From contig CANQDP010000013.1 in assembly GCA_947593585.1 (NCBI GenBank), positions 1 to 34,423 of the forward strand: a stretch of DNA of 34,423 nucleotides, given 5' to 3'. This DNA comes from an uncultured Clostridia bacterium (lineage in GTDB: Bacteria > Bacillota > Clostridia > Christensenellales > UBA1242). The translations under genes and the position numbers were made by a program. The notes under the pieces are model-generated. The model had not been told where the DNA came from, did not search any database, and saw nothing but the letters and a program-made list of their open reading frames with translations. Positions 7,099-15,896 of this stretch are shown here, piece by piece (positions within the stretch are counted from its first letter, which is position 1; every line of letters begins with the position of its first letter).

Positions 7099-7797
7099 TT
7101 ATTTATCTAGCATAATTATTCTGCCACAATGCTCACACGGAAGCATTTTTTTGGTTTTTAATTTTTCAACGAAGTTTAAAGGCAATTCAACCTTGCAGCC
7201 ACCGCAGAAATTCTCTTCAATTGGCACATACACAGGGAAGATGCCCTTCTCTTTCATCTCTTTATATTTTTCATATTTATCTTTATCCACAATCTTTGGC
7301 TCTAATGCCTTGATTTTCTTTTCAATCTCTGCGATTTTAGGAGCAACTTCTTGCTTCTTTGCTTCTATTTTTTCTTTGATTGATTTTGAGCGAAGTTTTG
7401 CCTCCGTGAGTTTTTGGCTCAACTCTGCACTCCTTCTCACAATTTCTTCCGACTTCCTAACCAAATCTTCCACTCGCCTATTTTCTTCGCTTAAATCGCC
7501 AAGCAAACTATTGGCATCGCTTATAAGGTTTGAAATGTTATCAAGATTAATTGATGAGGTGTTGCGCTTCCTGATTATATCACTATCGCCTCTATATTTT
7601 GAAAATCTATTGTTGGCAACATTAAAGTTTTTAATTATTTCGCTTGCCTGTGCTTCCAACTGATTGAAACGCTCTCTGCCCGTTTGAAGCGCCGCCTTAT
7701 ATTTATTAAAATCTATGCTGGCAGGGCATTTTTCCACTTCTCGCTCTAAAGCGCGAATCTGCCTATCTAACTTTTGAATTTCTAAGATCGTTTTCAT
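7099..7797 (-). CDS. Coiled-coil protein with C-terminal Zn-ribbon, COG1579 type, 232 aa
   Basis: The first about 170 residues are a long, heptad-rich coiled coil (for example [20 protein letters not shown]). The C-terminus folds into a C4 zinc ribbon: CGGC near residue 198 and CEHC near residue 221, separated by [11 protein letters not shown]. This matches the COG1579 family, proposed to act in nucleic-acid or protein-export related processes; its exact role is unsettled. The start codon overlaps the rpoD stop as ATGA, so it is translationally coupled to rpoD, and it ends the operon with a strong terminator. Placement beside the primary sigma factor is common in Clostridia. Confidence 0.85.
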   Translation of the reverse strand: MKTILEIQKLDRQIRALEREVEKCPASIDFNKYKAALQTGRERFNQLEAQASEIIKNFNVANNRFSKYRGDSDIIRKRNTSSINLDNISNLISDANSLLGDLSEENRRVEDLVRKSEEIVRRSAELSQKLTEAKLRSKSIKEKIEAKKQEVAPKIAEIEKKIKALEPKIVDKDKYEKYKEMKEKGIFPVYVPIEENFCGGCKVELPLNFVEKLKTKKMLPCEHCGRIIMLDK

Positions 7798-8930
7798 TGT
7801 GCTTTTTTCCTCCCTCGTTTTGTTGGTTTGCGCTTTTCTTGAACATACACTTCTTCCTCTGCCAAATCATCGCGCAGACGCTTTAATTTCGCTGGATGAC
7901 GAAGTTTCCTTAATGCTTTTGCCTCAATTTGGCGGATACGCTCACGAGTTACGGAAAACTCTCTGCCCACCTCTTCAAGGGTGCGCGGATGAGAATCGTC
8001 CAAACCATAGCGCAAGCGGATAACTTTTTGCTCACGCGGAGTGAGGCTTTCGAGCACGCCCATAAGTTGCTCTTTGAGCATGTTTTGCTGAGCAACTTCT
8101 TGTGGAGAAAGCATGTTTTCGTCTGGAATAAGGTCGCCAATTTTGCTATCTTCTTCGTGCCCCATTTTGCTCTCTAATGAGATTGGGTCTTGCGAAATCT
8201 TTTGAATTTCAACCACTTTTTGAACGGTTGTGCCAAGTTTGGCTGCAATTTCTTCAATTTGTGGGTCTCTGCCAAGTTCTTGCTGCAACTCGCGCGCTGC
8301 TTTGTTGTATTTTGAAATTGTTTCCACCATGTGAACAGGCAAACGCATAAGCCTTGCTTGGTCTGAAATGGCACGGGTGATGCTTTGCTTTATCCACCAA
8401 GTGCCATAAGTTGAAAATTTGTAACCTTTAGTGTAATCAAACTTTTCAACTGCTCTCATTAGACCCAAGTTTCCTTCTTGAATAAGGTCTAAGAATGGCA
8501 TATTGTGCATATTTTGATACCTTTTTGCAATGCTGACAACAAGGCGAAGGTTGGCGTTGATAAATCTAGCGCGTGCTTCTTTGCTATTTTCTTCAAGCAT
8601 CTGCCTTGAAAGCTCTTTTTCCTCTTCTTCTGTGAGAAGCGGAATGTTGCCAATTTCTTTTAAATACATCTTGACCGGGTCGTTTTTGTTGATTTGATTA
8701 ATGATGTTTTCAAATTCTTTATCGTCCATTTCCTTAACATTTGGCATTGTGTCGGTGATTTTTATGCCATTTTCAGCTAGGAAATTTTTGATTTCTTCCA
8801 CATCTCCCATGTCAACATCGTCATACCTATCTAAAAGCATTTGCCCGAGCCTATCGTCCGCAATAGACTTTTTATGCTGCTCATTAAATTGTTGCAACAC
8901 TTTGCGTTTAACTTCTTCAATATTATCCAT
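7794..8930 (-). CDS. rpoD: RNA polymerase primary sigma factor (SigA/RpoD), 378 aa
   Basis: This is the housekeeping sigma factor directing core RNA polymerase to TTGACA/TATAAT promoters, which are abundant in this window. Region 1.2 ([16 protein letters not shown], about 85-100), region 2 ([14 protein letters not shown] through [16 protein letters not shown]), region 3 and region 4 with helix-turn-helix ([20 protein letters not shown]) are complete. Region 1.1 is short, as in Firmicutes. A basic tail ([13 protein letters not shown]) extends the C-terminus. The start at ATG 8930 is set by GAGGAG 7 nt upstream; it overlaps the stop of the preceding sigma-like gene by 8 nt. Location downstream of dnaG is the classical sigma operon. 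Confidence 0.97.
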   Translation of the reverse strand: MDNIEEVKRKVLQQFNEQHKKSIADDRLGQMLLDRYDDVDMGDVEEIKNFLAENGIKITDTMPNVKEMDDKEFENIINQINKNDPVKMYLKEIGNIPLLTEEEEKELSRQMLEENSKEARARFINANLRLVVSIAKRYQNMHNMPFLDLIQEGNLGLMRAVEKFDYTKGYKFSTYGTWWIKQSITRAISDQARLMRLPVHMVETISKYNKAARELQQELGRDPQIEEIAAKLGTTVQKVVEIQKISQDPISLESKMGHEEDSKIGDLIPDENMLSPQEVAQQNMLKEQLMGVLESLTPREQKVIRLRYGLDDSHPRTLEEVGREFSVTRERIRQIEAKALRKLRHPAKLKRLRDDLAEEEVYVQEKRKPTKRGRKKAQ

Positions 8931-9444
8931 TGTTTTTCTCCTCAAACTCTTTTTTAATTTTATCTCTCACCCAAAAGTTGATGTAACTTTTAAGACTAAT
9001 TTTTGCATCAGGCTTAAATTTTTGAATGGCAGTTAGCAGACCGACATTTGCCACCTGAACCAAATCTTGCAGGTCAACATCTTTATGTAAACTTTTATAG
9101 TTTATGCACATATAAAGCACTTCCAACAAATAATAGTGATAAATCACATCTCTTGACGCCTTGCTTTTTGTGGCTGAATAATCTTTCACGGCATTCGAAT
9201 AGGCTTGCTTTGTGGGGCGCTTTTGCTTTTTTATGTCTAAATAATAATCTAAAATCGGCTCAATGTCTGAATCTTCAAGGTCTGTGGTAAGGCTTGGACG
9301 AAAGAATGAATTAAAATAGTTTTCCACATCTTTTCTTTTATATCTGCCATTTTCTGCGAGTTCTCGATATAATCCGTCCACATCCTTTGCGCCTAACGCC
9401 GTTAGATATTTATAAAGACTATCTGTTTTGTCTATGTTTATCAC
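8923..9444 (-). CDS. Sigma-70 region-2-only protein between dnaG and rpoD, 173 aa
   Basis: The C-terminal half (about 100-168) aligns by eye with sigma-70 regions 2.1-2.3: [20 protein letters not shown] then [14 protein letters not shown] parallels [17 protein letters not shown] and [12 protein letters not shown] of the neighbouring RpoD. Regions 3 and 4 are absent and the protein ends right after region 2. The first 100 residues are an unrecognised charged helical domain. A GTG start at 9444 follows GGAAGGAG and overlaps the dnaG stop (GTGA); the stop overlaps the rpoD start by 8 nt. The tight coupling implies co-expression with rpoD. It could be a sigma-like core-binding modulator or a divergent paralogue; I cannot choose from sequence. 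Confidence 0.75.
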   Translation of the reverse strand: MINIDKTDSLYKYLTALGAKDVDGLYRELAENGRYKRKDVENYFNSFFRPSLTTDLEDSDIEPILDYYLDIKKQKRPTKQAYSNAVKDYSATKSKASRDVIYHYYLLEVLYMCINYKSLHKDVDLQDLVQVANVGLLTAIQKFKPDAKISLKSYINFWVRDKIKKEFEEKNNG

Positions 9445-11210
9445 GCTTTCTCCTTCCTTATTTTTTCGTCTATTTCCTTTATTTTTAAAAGATAATTATA
9501 TCTCTCCGCCTCACTAAATGTGGCAGAAGTCAATTTTATGAGCCTATCTTTTTCTTGCTGCAAAATATAGATTTTAATTCTCTTGATTGTGTCCGCCAAC
9601 ATTTTGGCAAAGACAGCATCATCTGGGAAATTATAATTAATCACTTTGTCTATTGGACTATTTGAAGCAATGTCAAATTCGTCAAACAAAGCCGAAATTG
9701 ATAACATTTTGTTTGCCTTGACTTTTTCAACTAAGTTCGCGTACAAATCACTTAATTCATCGTCCCCGTCAAAAAATCCTGAGATTTCGTCAAAATTTTG
9801 CCATTTGCCGTGCAAAATTGCCGCTAGCACCATGATTTTTGCATTATATATGAATTTATCTTTATAGGCATCGTTGCTTTCCTCTAAAATTTGAGTTGAA
9901 GGGGCTTGCTTCACAGGCTGCTTCAAACTTTGCCTAAGGGCGTCAATTGGAATTTTAACCTTTTGCTGCACCGCACTCAAATAAACCTCTTGCTCTGCCG
10001 GAGTGGAAAATTTGGAGATGTAATTTAATGCTTCGTTGATATATCTCGTTTTGTCCGCATTATTATTAAGATTATATTTCTTAGCACTATCCTGCAAAAT
10101 GAAATCGACACAATCAACAGAATTTTCGAGGCATTCCAAAAACTTATCTTTGCCAAACTTTTTTATATATTCGTCTGGGTCTTTTGCCAAAGTTAATCTA
10201 ACCACGCGCACATTAAGGCCAGAAGCCTTTAAAATGTCTATTGCTTTATAAGTGGCGGAAGCCCCTGCATTATCTCCATCTAAGCACAAAATAACATTAT
10301 CCACCAACTGTTTAATCTTTTTTGCGTGGATGTTGGTTAGTGCCGTGCCCATGCAACCAATCACATTCGTTATGCCCGCTTGATGGCACATTATAACATC
10401 AATATGCCCTTCCACCAACACCAAACTATCTAGCATGTGTTGTTTTTTTAAATCTCGTGCGAAGTTATAGCCGAACAAGATTTCACTTTTATTAAAAATT
10501 GGGGTTTGAGGAGTGTTTTTATACTTTGTGTGGTCGGGCGAAGCCTCTATTGACCTGCCAGAAAATGCCACCACTTCACCGAAGCCGTTAAAGATTGGGA
10601 AAATCACCCTGCCGCCATAAAAATCATAATAGCCATATTCATTTTTGCCAACCACGCCTGCCATATACATATCTTCTTCTTTAAAATTCATCTTTTTTAG
10701 ATATTTTGGGAGTGCGTCAAAATTCAGCGAAACACCGATTTTAAACTTGCTGATTGTGTCGGCCGTGAGCCCCCTAGACTGCAAATATTTTGCCTGCTCA
10801 CTATTTGGATTGGATTGAAGATTTTGCTGATAAAACTCTGTGGTGGCTTTTAGGATTTGCAATGCTGCATCTCTTTGGCGTTTTTGCTTGCGCATCTCAT
10901 CATTTTGCTCGCTTGTTGGCAAAGTCATGCCTGCATTCTTGGCAAGAATTTCCACTGCCGTGAGAAAGTCCACATTCTCCATTTTTTGGACAAAAGTGAT
11001 CACATTTCCGCTTTCGCCACATCCAAAACATTTATAAAATTGACCATCGTCCTTAATTGAAAACGAGGCCGTTTTTTCGTTATGAAAAGGACATCGTGCC
11101 CAATAATTGCCGCCACGATGAGTGAGTGTTAAATATTTGCTAGCAACCGACACAAGGTCGCTTTTAGCACGGAGTTCTTCCAAAAACTCACTTGAAACGC
11201 TAAACTTCAT
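9441..11210 (-). CDS. dnaG: DNA primase
   Basis: The 589-aa primase makes RNA primers for DNA replication at the fork. The N-terminal CHC2 zinc-binding domain is intact (Cys40, His43, Cys61, Cys64 in ARCPFHNEK and CFGCGESG). The central polymerase/TOPRIM core includes LVLVEGHIDVI, LDGDNAGASAT and KDPDEYI, which carry the acidic metal-binding residues. The C-terminal helicase-interacting domain (about 430-589) is divergent, as is usual. It is the first gene of the sigma operon, and its stop overlaps the next start by 4 nt. GGGGAA lies upstream of ATG 11210 as a modest RBS. The promoter is probably in the AT-rich 11211-11357 region, where I see no clear consensus. Confidence 0.95.
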   Translation of the reverse strand: MKFSVSSEFLEELRAKSDLVSVASKYLTLTHRGGNYWARCPFHNEKTASFSIKDDGQFYKCFGCGESGNVITFVQKMENVDFLTAVEILAKNAGMTLPTSEQNDEMRKQKRQRDAALQILKATTEFYQQNLQSNPNSEQAKYLQSRGLTADTISKFKIGVSLNFDALPKYLKKMNFKEEDMYMAGVVGKNEYGYYDFYGGRVIFPIFNGFGEVVAFSGRSIEASPDHTKYKNTPQTPIFNKSEILFGYNFARDLKKQHMLDSLVLVEGHIDVIMCHQAGITNVIGCMGTALTNIHAKKIKQLVDNVILCLDGDNAGASATYKAIDILKASGLNVRVVRLTLAKDPDEYIKKFGKDKFLECLENSVDCVDFILQDSAKKYNLNNNADKTRYINEALNYISKFSTPAEQEVYLSAVQQKVKIPIDALRQSLKQPVKQAPSTQILEESNDAYKDKFIYNAKIMVLAAILHGKWQNFDEISGFFDGDDELSDLYANLVEKVKANKMLSISALFDEFDIASNSPIDKVINYNFPDDAVFAKMLADTIKRIKIYILQQEKDRLIKLTSATFSEAERYNYLLKIKEIDEKIRKEKA

Positions 11211-11355
11211 CTTTAGTTCCCCGTTTATCCCTTAAATTAAACATTCACTTAGAAAATCCTAACAAAAGCGAAAAAAATTTTATAATAAAATTATATCCAC
11301 TAAATGCTCTTTTTAACTAAATATGCCAAAGTTTTTAAAACTCCTAAATTTTTAT

Positions 11356-11380
11356 AAAAAAAGAGGCATCGCCTCTTTTT
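11356..11380 (-). terminator. Intrinsic terminator after the 41-residue ORF
   Basis: AAAAAGAGGC (11358-11367), a three-base loop and GCCTCTTTTT (11371-11380) form a strong hairpin with T tails in both directions. It separates the 11379-12417 unit from the dnaG operon. Confidence 0.85.
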
Positions 11381-11504
11381 ATTTAACCATTAATCGCTTA
11401 AGCTTATAATCAACATAGTCCACCAACTCTGCCTTTGTTTTTGGCGGAACTAATAATTTTTCGAAAGTTGAATTCACTATTTTTTCTAATTTACTTAATT
11501 TCAT
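11379..11504 (-). CDS. Small hypothetical protein, 41 aa
   Basis: A 41-codon ORF begins at ATG 11504, preceded by TAGGTG at RBS distance, and ends at TAA 11381-11379 inside the terminator stem. The product is basic and predicted helical: MKLSKLEKIVNS at the N-terminus, then PPKTKAELVDYVDYKLKRLM. It starts 7 nt after the stop of the 301-aa gene and ends just before a strong terminator, which suggests a real co-transcribed small gene. I recognise no family. Confidence 0.55.
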   Translation of the reverse strand: MKLSKLEKIVNSTFEKLLVPPKTKAELVDYVDYKLKRLMVK

Positions 11505-11511
11505 AATACAC

Positions 11512-12417
11512 CTACCCTGACACACCCGCTGTGGTTTTCTTGGCTTTTGCCAACTCTTGCTGCATTATGAAATCTTTATATGGACCGAAGGTTTTTACAA
11601 TAAAGTCTAAAGATGCAGTGTATTTTTCTATTTTCTTGTTAGATTCCTCTTCTATTTCGTCTGCCAATTTATAATTATCATTATATTCCGCCACTTCAAT
11701 CTCTTCTTCTGCTTCAAGTTCTTCATTCCTAATTTTATTTTTTATTTCGCTATTAGCACTTTTTATGAAATGATTATAGAAAGTTTTATTTTTTAGCAAA
11801 TCGTCATATTTTTCCTTAAACTCTTGCAGTCCGCCTTTGCTGAAAAAGTTAACTTCGTCCATAGCCTCCAACATCCTATTTTCAAGTGCTAAATTTGGGT
11901 TGGATTTAATTAATTCGCGCCAATTATGGATGTCGTTAAATGGAAATTCTTCAAAAATAAATGGCGAGTGGTCCGGGAACGATTTGATAAACAACTCTAG
12001 ATTTTCTTGATTAAAGGTTATATGGCGAAAAGTCGTTTTAAAGCGGGAATAATATTCGTCTTTCCTCTCTAGAGGTGAAACCTTTTTGTTAAACTCAGTT
12101 AAACAAATTCTTAACAACTCTTGGTCATCCATTCTCCTGCCATGTGATAAATATGGCAAAGCACTAAAAACGTTAACATCTTTTTTAACCAATGCAATTT
12201 TTTGCTGGGTTGACCAAGTGTCATATATTGGAACATGCACCCAATCAACTAGAGTTAAAATGTCTGCACCAGACAATTCATTGGTTATTTCCGTTGCATT
12301 TTTTGAGTCGTTAAGCAAATCAAAGACCTTTTTTATGTCATCGACGCTCCATATTGGATTTTTTGCATGTTCTTTTAAAAAATTTAAATCTTGTTTTGTA
12401 ATTTTTGTTAATGGCAT
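11512..12417 (-). CDS. Hypothetical acidic protein, 301 aa
   Basis: I recognise no family. AAAGGAG precedes ATG 12417 at normal spacing. The protein is soluble with no signal peptide. The N-terminal half has short helical segments and repeated Trp/Asp residues (LTLVDWVHVPIYDTW, SALPYLSHGRR); the C-terminal third is a very acidic, likely coiled-coil stretch (EELEAEEEIEVAEYND, DEIEEESNKKIEKY). It lies between ppdK (with its own terminator) and the small ORF at 11379, with which it appears to form a two-gene unit. The acidic helical tail could mediate protein interactions, but nothing points to an activity. Confidence 0.7.
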   Translation of the reverse strand: MPLTKITKQDLNFLKEHAKNPIWSVDDIKKVFDLLNDSKNATEITNELSGADILTLVDWVHVPIYDTWSTQQKIALVKKDVNVFSALPYLSHGRRMDDQELLRICLTEFNKKVSPLERKDEYYSRFKTTFRHITFNQENLELFIKSFPDHSPFIFEEFPFNDIHNWRELIKSNPNLALENRMLEAMDEVNFFSKGGLQEFKEKYDDLLKNKTFYNHFIKSANSEIKNKIRNEELEAEEEIEVAEYNDNYKLADEIEEESNKKIEKYTASLDFIVKTFGPYKDFIMQQELAKAKKTTAGVSG

Positions 12418-12483
12418 ATTTTCTCCTTTTATTACCCCTTATATTTTTATTTTAGATAATAAAGAAACTTTTGTCAAACGATT

Positions 12484-12518
12484 TAACAAAAAAGAGTGAA
12501 AAGCGTGTTCACCCTTTT
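12484..12518 (-). terminator. Intrinsic terminator of ppdK
   Basis: On the minus strand GGGTGAA (12514-12508) and TTCACTC (12500-12494) pair around a seven-base loop with one G-U pair, extended by A/T pairs and followed by six Ts. It lies just past the ppdK stop. Confidence 0.7.
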
Positions 12519-12544
12519 GATGATTTATTAATCTTATCAAAAAT

Positions 12545-15190
12545 TTATTTTCTTGGATTTTTGATGTTTGCTTGAGCAGCGGCTAGGCGTGCGATTGGCA
12601 CACGGAATGGGCTGCAACTTACATAATCTAAGCCTATTTTGTGGCAGAATTCAATGCTCGATGGGTCGCCACCATGCTCACCACAAATGCCAGCGTGCAA
12701 GTGCTTGTTTGCTCCCTTGCCAAGTTTTATTGCCATATCCATAAGTTTGCCCACGCCTGTTGTGTCTAATCTAGCGAATGGATCGCTCTCATAGATTTTA
12801 TTTGAATAGTATGAAGGCAAGAATTTGCCTGCGTCATCACGGCTGAAGCCGAAAGTCATTTGTGTTAAGTCATTTGTGCCGAAGCAGAAGAAATCTGCCT
12901 CTTTAGCGATGTCATCAGCGGTGAGTGCAGCACGCGGAATTTCTATCATTGTGCCAACTTCATATTTTAAGCTTGATTTGGCATCTTTGATGACCTTATC
13001 AGCTGTGTCAACCACAACTTTTTTAACGAAAGCCAATTCTTTCACTTCGCCGACAAGCGGAATCATAATTTCTGGCACGACGCTCCAATCTTTGTGCTTC
13101 TTTTGCACATTGATTGCGGCTTTGATTACTGCCTTGGTTTGCATAACGGCAATTTCTGGATAAGTAACTGTCAATCTGCAACCTCTGTGCCCCATCATAG
13201 GGTTAAATTCGTGCAAATCACTAATTAATTGCTTAATTTGTGCAACGGTTTTGCCCTGAGTTTTTGCAAGGGCTTTGATATCTTCCTCAGCGGTTGGCAC
13301 AAACTCGTGAAGAGGTGGGTCTAAGAAACGAATGGTTACAGGCTTGCCTTTAAGTGCTTCCATCAAGCCTTCAAAGTCTTTTTGCTGCATAGGTTCAATT
13401 TTTGCAAGTGCTGCTTCGCGCTCTTCAACAGTGTCTGCGCAAATCATCTCGCGGAATGCACCAATACGGTCTGGGTCGAAGAACATATGCTCAGTTCTCG
13501 TTAAGCCAATGCCCTCTGCACCCAACTCAACGGCGCGTTTTGCATCGGCAGGAGTGTCCGCATTAGTGCGAACGCCTAACGCACGATATTTATCTGCCAA
13601 CTTCATAATTCTGCCAAAGTAACCACTATTTGGGTCGGCTGGGATTGTTTTGATTATTGTGTCATAAATTTTGCCGGTTGAACCATCTAGCGAAATGCCA
13701 TCACCCTCTTTATAAACTTTGCCTGCAAGGGTGAAACGCTTTTTCTCTTCGTCCATTTTTATATCGCCGCAACCAGAAACACAGCAAGTGCCCATGCCAC
13801 GCGCAACAACTGCGGCATGAGAGGTTTGACCACCGCGCACTGTTAAAATGCCTTGCGCGTATTTCATGCCCTCAATATCTTCTGGGCTAGTCTCTAAGCG
13901 GACAAGCACAACTTTTTTGCCTGCTTTGCCCTCTTTAACTGCATCTTCTGCCGTGAAAACGATAGAGCCTGCGGCTGCGCCCGGGCTGGCTGCTATGCCC
14001 TTGCCCACAACATTTTTCTTATCAGCCTCTTTAAGAGCGTTAGGGTCGAAAGTTGGGTGCAAAAGCATATCTAATGATTTGGCATCAATCTGCATTAATG
14101 CCTCTTTCTCTGTGATCATGCCCTCATCGATAAGGTCGCACGCAATGCGAATGGCTGCTGCTGCGGTGCGTTTGCCATTGCGAGTTTGGAGCATATATAG
14201 ATGTTTATCTTCGATTGTGAACTCCATATCTTGCATATCTTTATAATGCGTCTCTAGAGTGTTGCAAATATCTTTAAATTGATTGTAAACTTCTGGCATG
14301 ACTTCTGCCATTTTTGAAATAGGCATTGGGGTGCGCACACCGGCAACCACATCTTCGCCCTGTGCGTTCATCAAAAATTCACCCATTAAGCCCTTTTCAC
14401 CTGTGGCTGGGTTGCGAGTGAATGCCACACCTGTGCCACTTGTTTCGCCCATGTTGCCAAATGCCATCATTTGCACATTGACTGCTGTGCCCCATGAATA
14501 TGGAATGTCATGGTCCATACGATAAACATTAGCACGAGGGTTATCCCAAGAGCGGAAAACGGCTTTAATCGCCTCAAACAACTGCTCTTTTGGGTCGGTT
14601 GGGAAAGGTTTGCCAATTTGTTTTTTATATTCTGCCTTAAATTGATTTGCGAGTTGCTTTAAATCGTCTGCTGTGAGGTCAACATCGTAAACAACTCCCT
14701 TTTTCTCTTTCATTTGGTCGATAAGTTTTTCAAAATGCTTTTTGCCAACTTCCATGACCACATCGCTGAACATTTGGATAAATCTGCGATAGCAGTCCCA
14801 TGCCCAACGAGGGTTGCCGCTCTTCTTTGCAAGCGTTTCAACCACTTCTTCGTTTAAGCCTAGGTTTAGAATTGTGTCCATCATGCCGGGCATTGATGCT
14901 CGTGCACCACTGCGCACTGAAACTAACAATGGGTTTTGCTTATCTCCAAACTTTTTACCTGTGATTTTCTCCATTTTTGCAATGTATTGCATAATTTCGG
15001 CACGAATGCCATCGTTAATCTGCCTGCCGTCCTCATAATATTGAGTGCACGCCTCGGTTGAAATTGTGAAACCTTGTGGCACAGGAAGGCCAAGATTGGT
15101 CATTTCTGCAAGGTTAGCACCCTTGCCGCCAAGAAGCTCACGCATGTTTGCGTTGCCTTCGCTAAATAGATAAACATACTTCTTTTTCAT
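12545..15190 (-). CDS. ppdK: Pyruvate, phosphate dikinase
   Basis: The enzyme interconverts pyruvate + ATP + Pi with PEP + AMP + PPi, serving PPi-linked glycolysis or gluconeogenesis in anaerobes. At 881 residues it is full length. The N-terminal nucleotide-binding domain (GGKGANLAEMTNLGLPVP) is followed by the central phosphohistidine domain with the catalytic histidine and regulatory threonine in GGQTSHAAVVARGMG, then the C-terminal PEP/pyruvate TIM barrel (GTNDLTQMTFGFSRDD, CGEHGGDP). AAAGGAG lies before ATG 15190. No PDRP regulator is encoded in the window. It is monocistronic, between the lipoprotein terminator and its own terminator. Confidence 0.97.
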   Translation of the reverse strand: MKKKYVYLFSEGNANMRELLGGKGANLAEMTNLGLPVPQGFTISTEACTQYYEDGRQINDGIRAEIMQYIAKMEKITGKKFGDKQNPLLVSVRSGARASMPGMMDTILNLGLNEEVVETLAKKSGNPRWAWDCYRRFIQMFSDVVMEVGKKHFEKLIDQMKEKKGVVYDVDLTADDLKQLANQFKAEYKKQIGKPFPTDPKEQLFEAIKAVFRSWDNPRANVYRMDHDIPYSWGTAVNVQMMAFGNMGETSGTGVAFTRNPATGEKGLMGEFLMNAQGEDVVAGVRTPMPISKMAEVMPEVYNQFKDICNTLETHYKDMQDMEFTIEDKHLYMLQTRNGKRTAAAAIRIACDLIDEGMITEKEALMQIDAKSLDMLLHPTFDPNALKEADKKNVVGKGIAASPGAAAGSIVFTAEDAVKEGKAGKKVVLVRLETSPEDIEGMKYAQGILTVRGGQTSHAAVVARGMGTCCVSGCGDIKMDEEKKRFTLAGKVYKEGDGISLDGSTGKIYDTIIKTIPADPNSGYFGRIMKLADKYRALGVRTNADTPADAKRAVELGAEGIGLTRTEHMFFDPDRIGAFREMICADTVEEREAALAKIEPMQQKDFEGLMEALKGKPVTIRFLDPPLHEFVPTAEEDIKALAKTQGKTVAQIKQLISDLHEFNPMMGHRGCRLTVTYPEIAVMQTKAVIKAAINVQKKHKDWSVVPEIMIPLVGEVKELAFVKKVVVDTADKVIKDAKSSLKYEVGTMIEIPRAALTADDIAKEADFFCFGTNDLTQMTFGFSRDDAGKFLPSYYSNKIYESDPFARLDTTGVGKLMDMAIKLGKGANKHLHAGICGEHGGDPSSIEFCHKIGLDYVSCSPFRVPIARLAAAQANIKNPRK

Positions 15191-15238
15191 AATTCTCCTT
15201 TAAAATTTTACCTTTTTAAGTGTAACCAAAATAAAAAC

Positions 15239-15267
15239 AAAAAGCAACTAAATTAAAGTCGCTTTTT
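15239..15267 (-). terminator. Intrinsic terminator of the second lipoprotein gene
   Basis: AAAAAGCGACT and AGTTGCTTTTT on the minus strand (15267-15257 and 15249-15239) pair with one G-U around a seven-base loop, followed by more Ts. It also lies in the ppdK upstream region. Confidence 0.8.
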
Positions 15268-15285
15268 GAATTTTTAGTTTGTGCG

Positions 15286-15804
15286 TTAGTTTAGAGTGAT
15301 TGTTTTTGCCCAATCGATGAATGTTTGCTGAAAATCTGCTTTTTTATCTGTGGTGCACGCAAATTGAACTAGCCAGAAAGCGTCCTTCCCCTTTTTGCAA
15401 ACTGCAAAATAGTAAAATTGCCTGCCGCTCACCGTCTTTTCATAAGAAAAATTGACTAAGCTATTTTGCTCATCGTTTGAGGCGACCACTGAGCCATCGA
15501 GTTTATTAGCGTTTATCACTAAGTCAGCATACTCCATCTCTGTCATGCTGTCTGGCTCATATCCTCTCTCTGTGAAAAGTGAAAACTCCTCTTTGAGAAC
15601 TGTTACGATTGAATTTTTACTCTCGAGATACATAGTTTGCCCAGCGATTTCCTTTTCTTTAAAATCACTGGTTACAGTGATGGATAGCCCACCGTCAACT
15701 GTGGTGAAAGTTTTTGCCTTTGAGCAAGCAGAAAGGAATGTGGCGCACAACATAAGCATTAAAACAGATGCTATAATTGCGATTTTAGATTTTAATTTTG
15801 ACAT
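15286..15804 (-). CDS. Putative lipoprotein with phase-variable-type promoter, 172 aa
   Basis: A signal peptide with basic start, hydrophobic core (residues 8-24) and lipobox LSAC puts the lipidated cysteine at residue 27. The mature domain (TTVDGGLSITVTSDFKEKE through FQQTFIDWAKTITLN) is about 145 residues and looks like a compact alpha/beta fold, similar in pattern to small PsbP/DcrB-type lipoproteins; that resemblance is weak. AAGGAGG precedes ATG 15804. It interrupts what is otherwise the conserved yqf-recO-dnaG gene order. The promoter carries the same G10 spacer as the 2088 lipoprotein gene, although the two proteins are not obviously related. Confidence 0.8.
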   Translation of the reverse strand: MSKLKSKIAIIASVLMLMLCATFLSACSKAKTFTTVDGGLSITVTSDFKEKEIAGQTMYLESKNSIVTVLKEEFSLFTERGYEPDSMTEMEYADLVINANKLDGSVVASNDEQNSLVNFSYEKTVSGRQFYYFAVCKKGKDAFWLVQFACTTDKKADFQQTFIDWAKTITLN

Positions 15805-15838
15805 ATTTCCTCCTTTTTATTTATATTTCGCTATTAAA

Positions 15839-15869
15839 ATTTTATCACCTTGCCCCCCCCCCTTGTCAA
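15839..15869 (-). promoter_or_regulatory. Second lipoprotein promoter with G10 tract in the spacer
   Basis: On the minus strand TTGACA (15869-15864) is followed by A, ten Gs (plus-strand Cs at 15853-15862) and the extended -10 TGATAAAAT. The -10 can be TAAAAT (15844-15839, spacing 19) or GATAAA (15846-15841, spacing 17). Loss of one or two Gs would bring TAAAAT toward optimal spacing. The design parallels the 3001-3030 promoter. Confidence 0.75.
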
Positions 15870-15896
15870 TCAAATTTAATAAATTATATAAAAAAA

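Noticed and set aside
13848..14246. 132-aa ORF on the plus strand opposite ppdK
   Set aside because: It is a shadow of the conserved ppdK coding sequence with no RBS and a biased composition.
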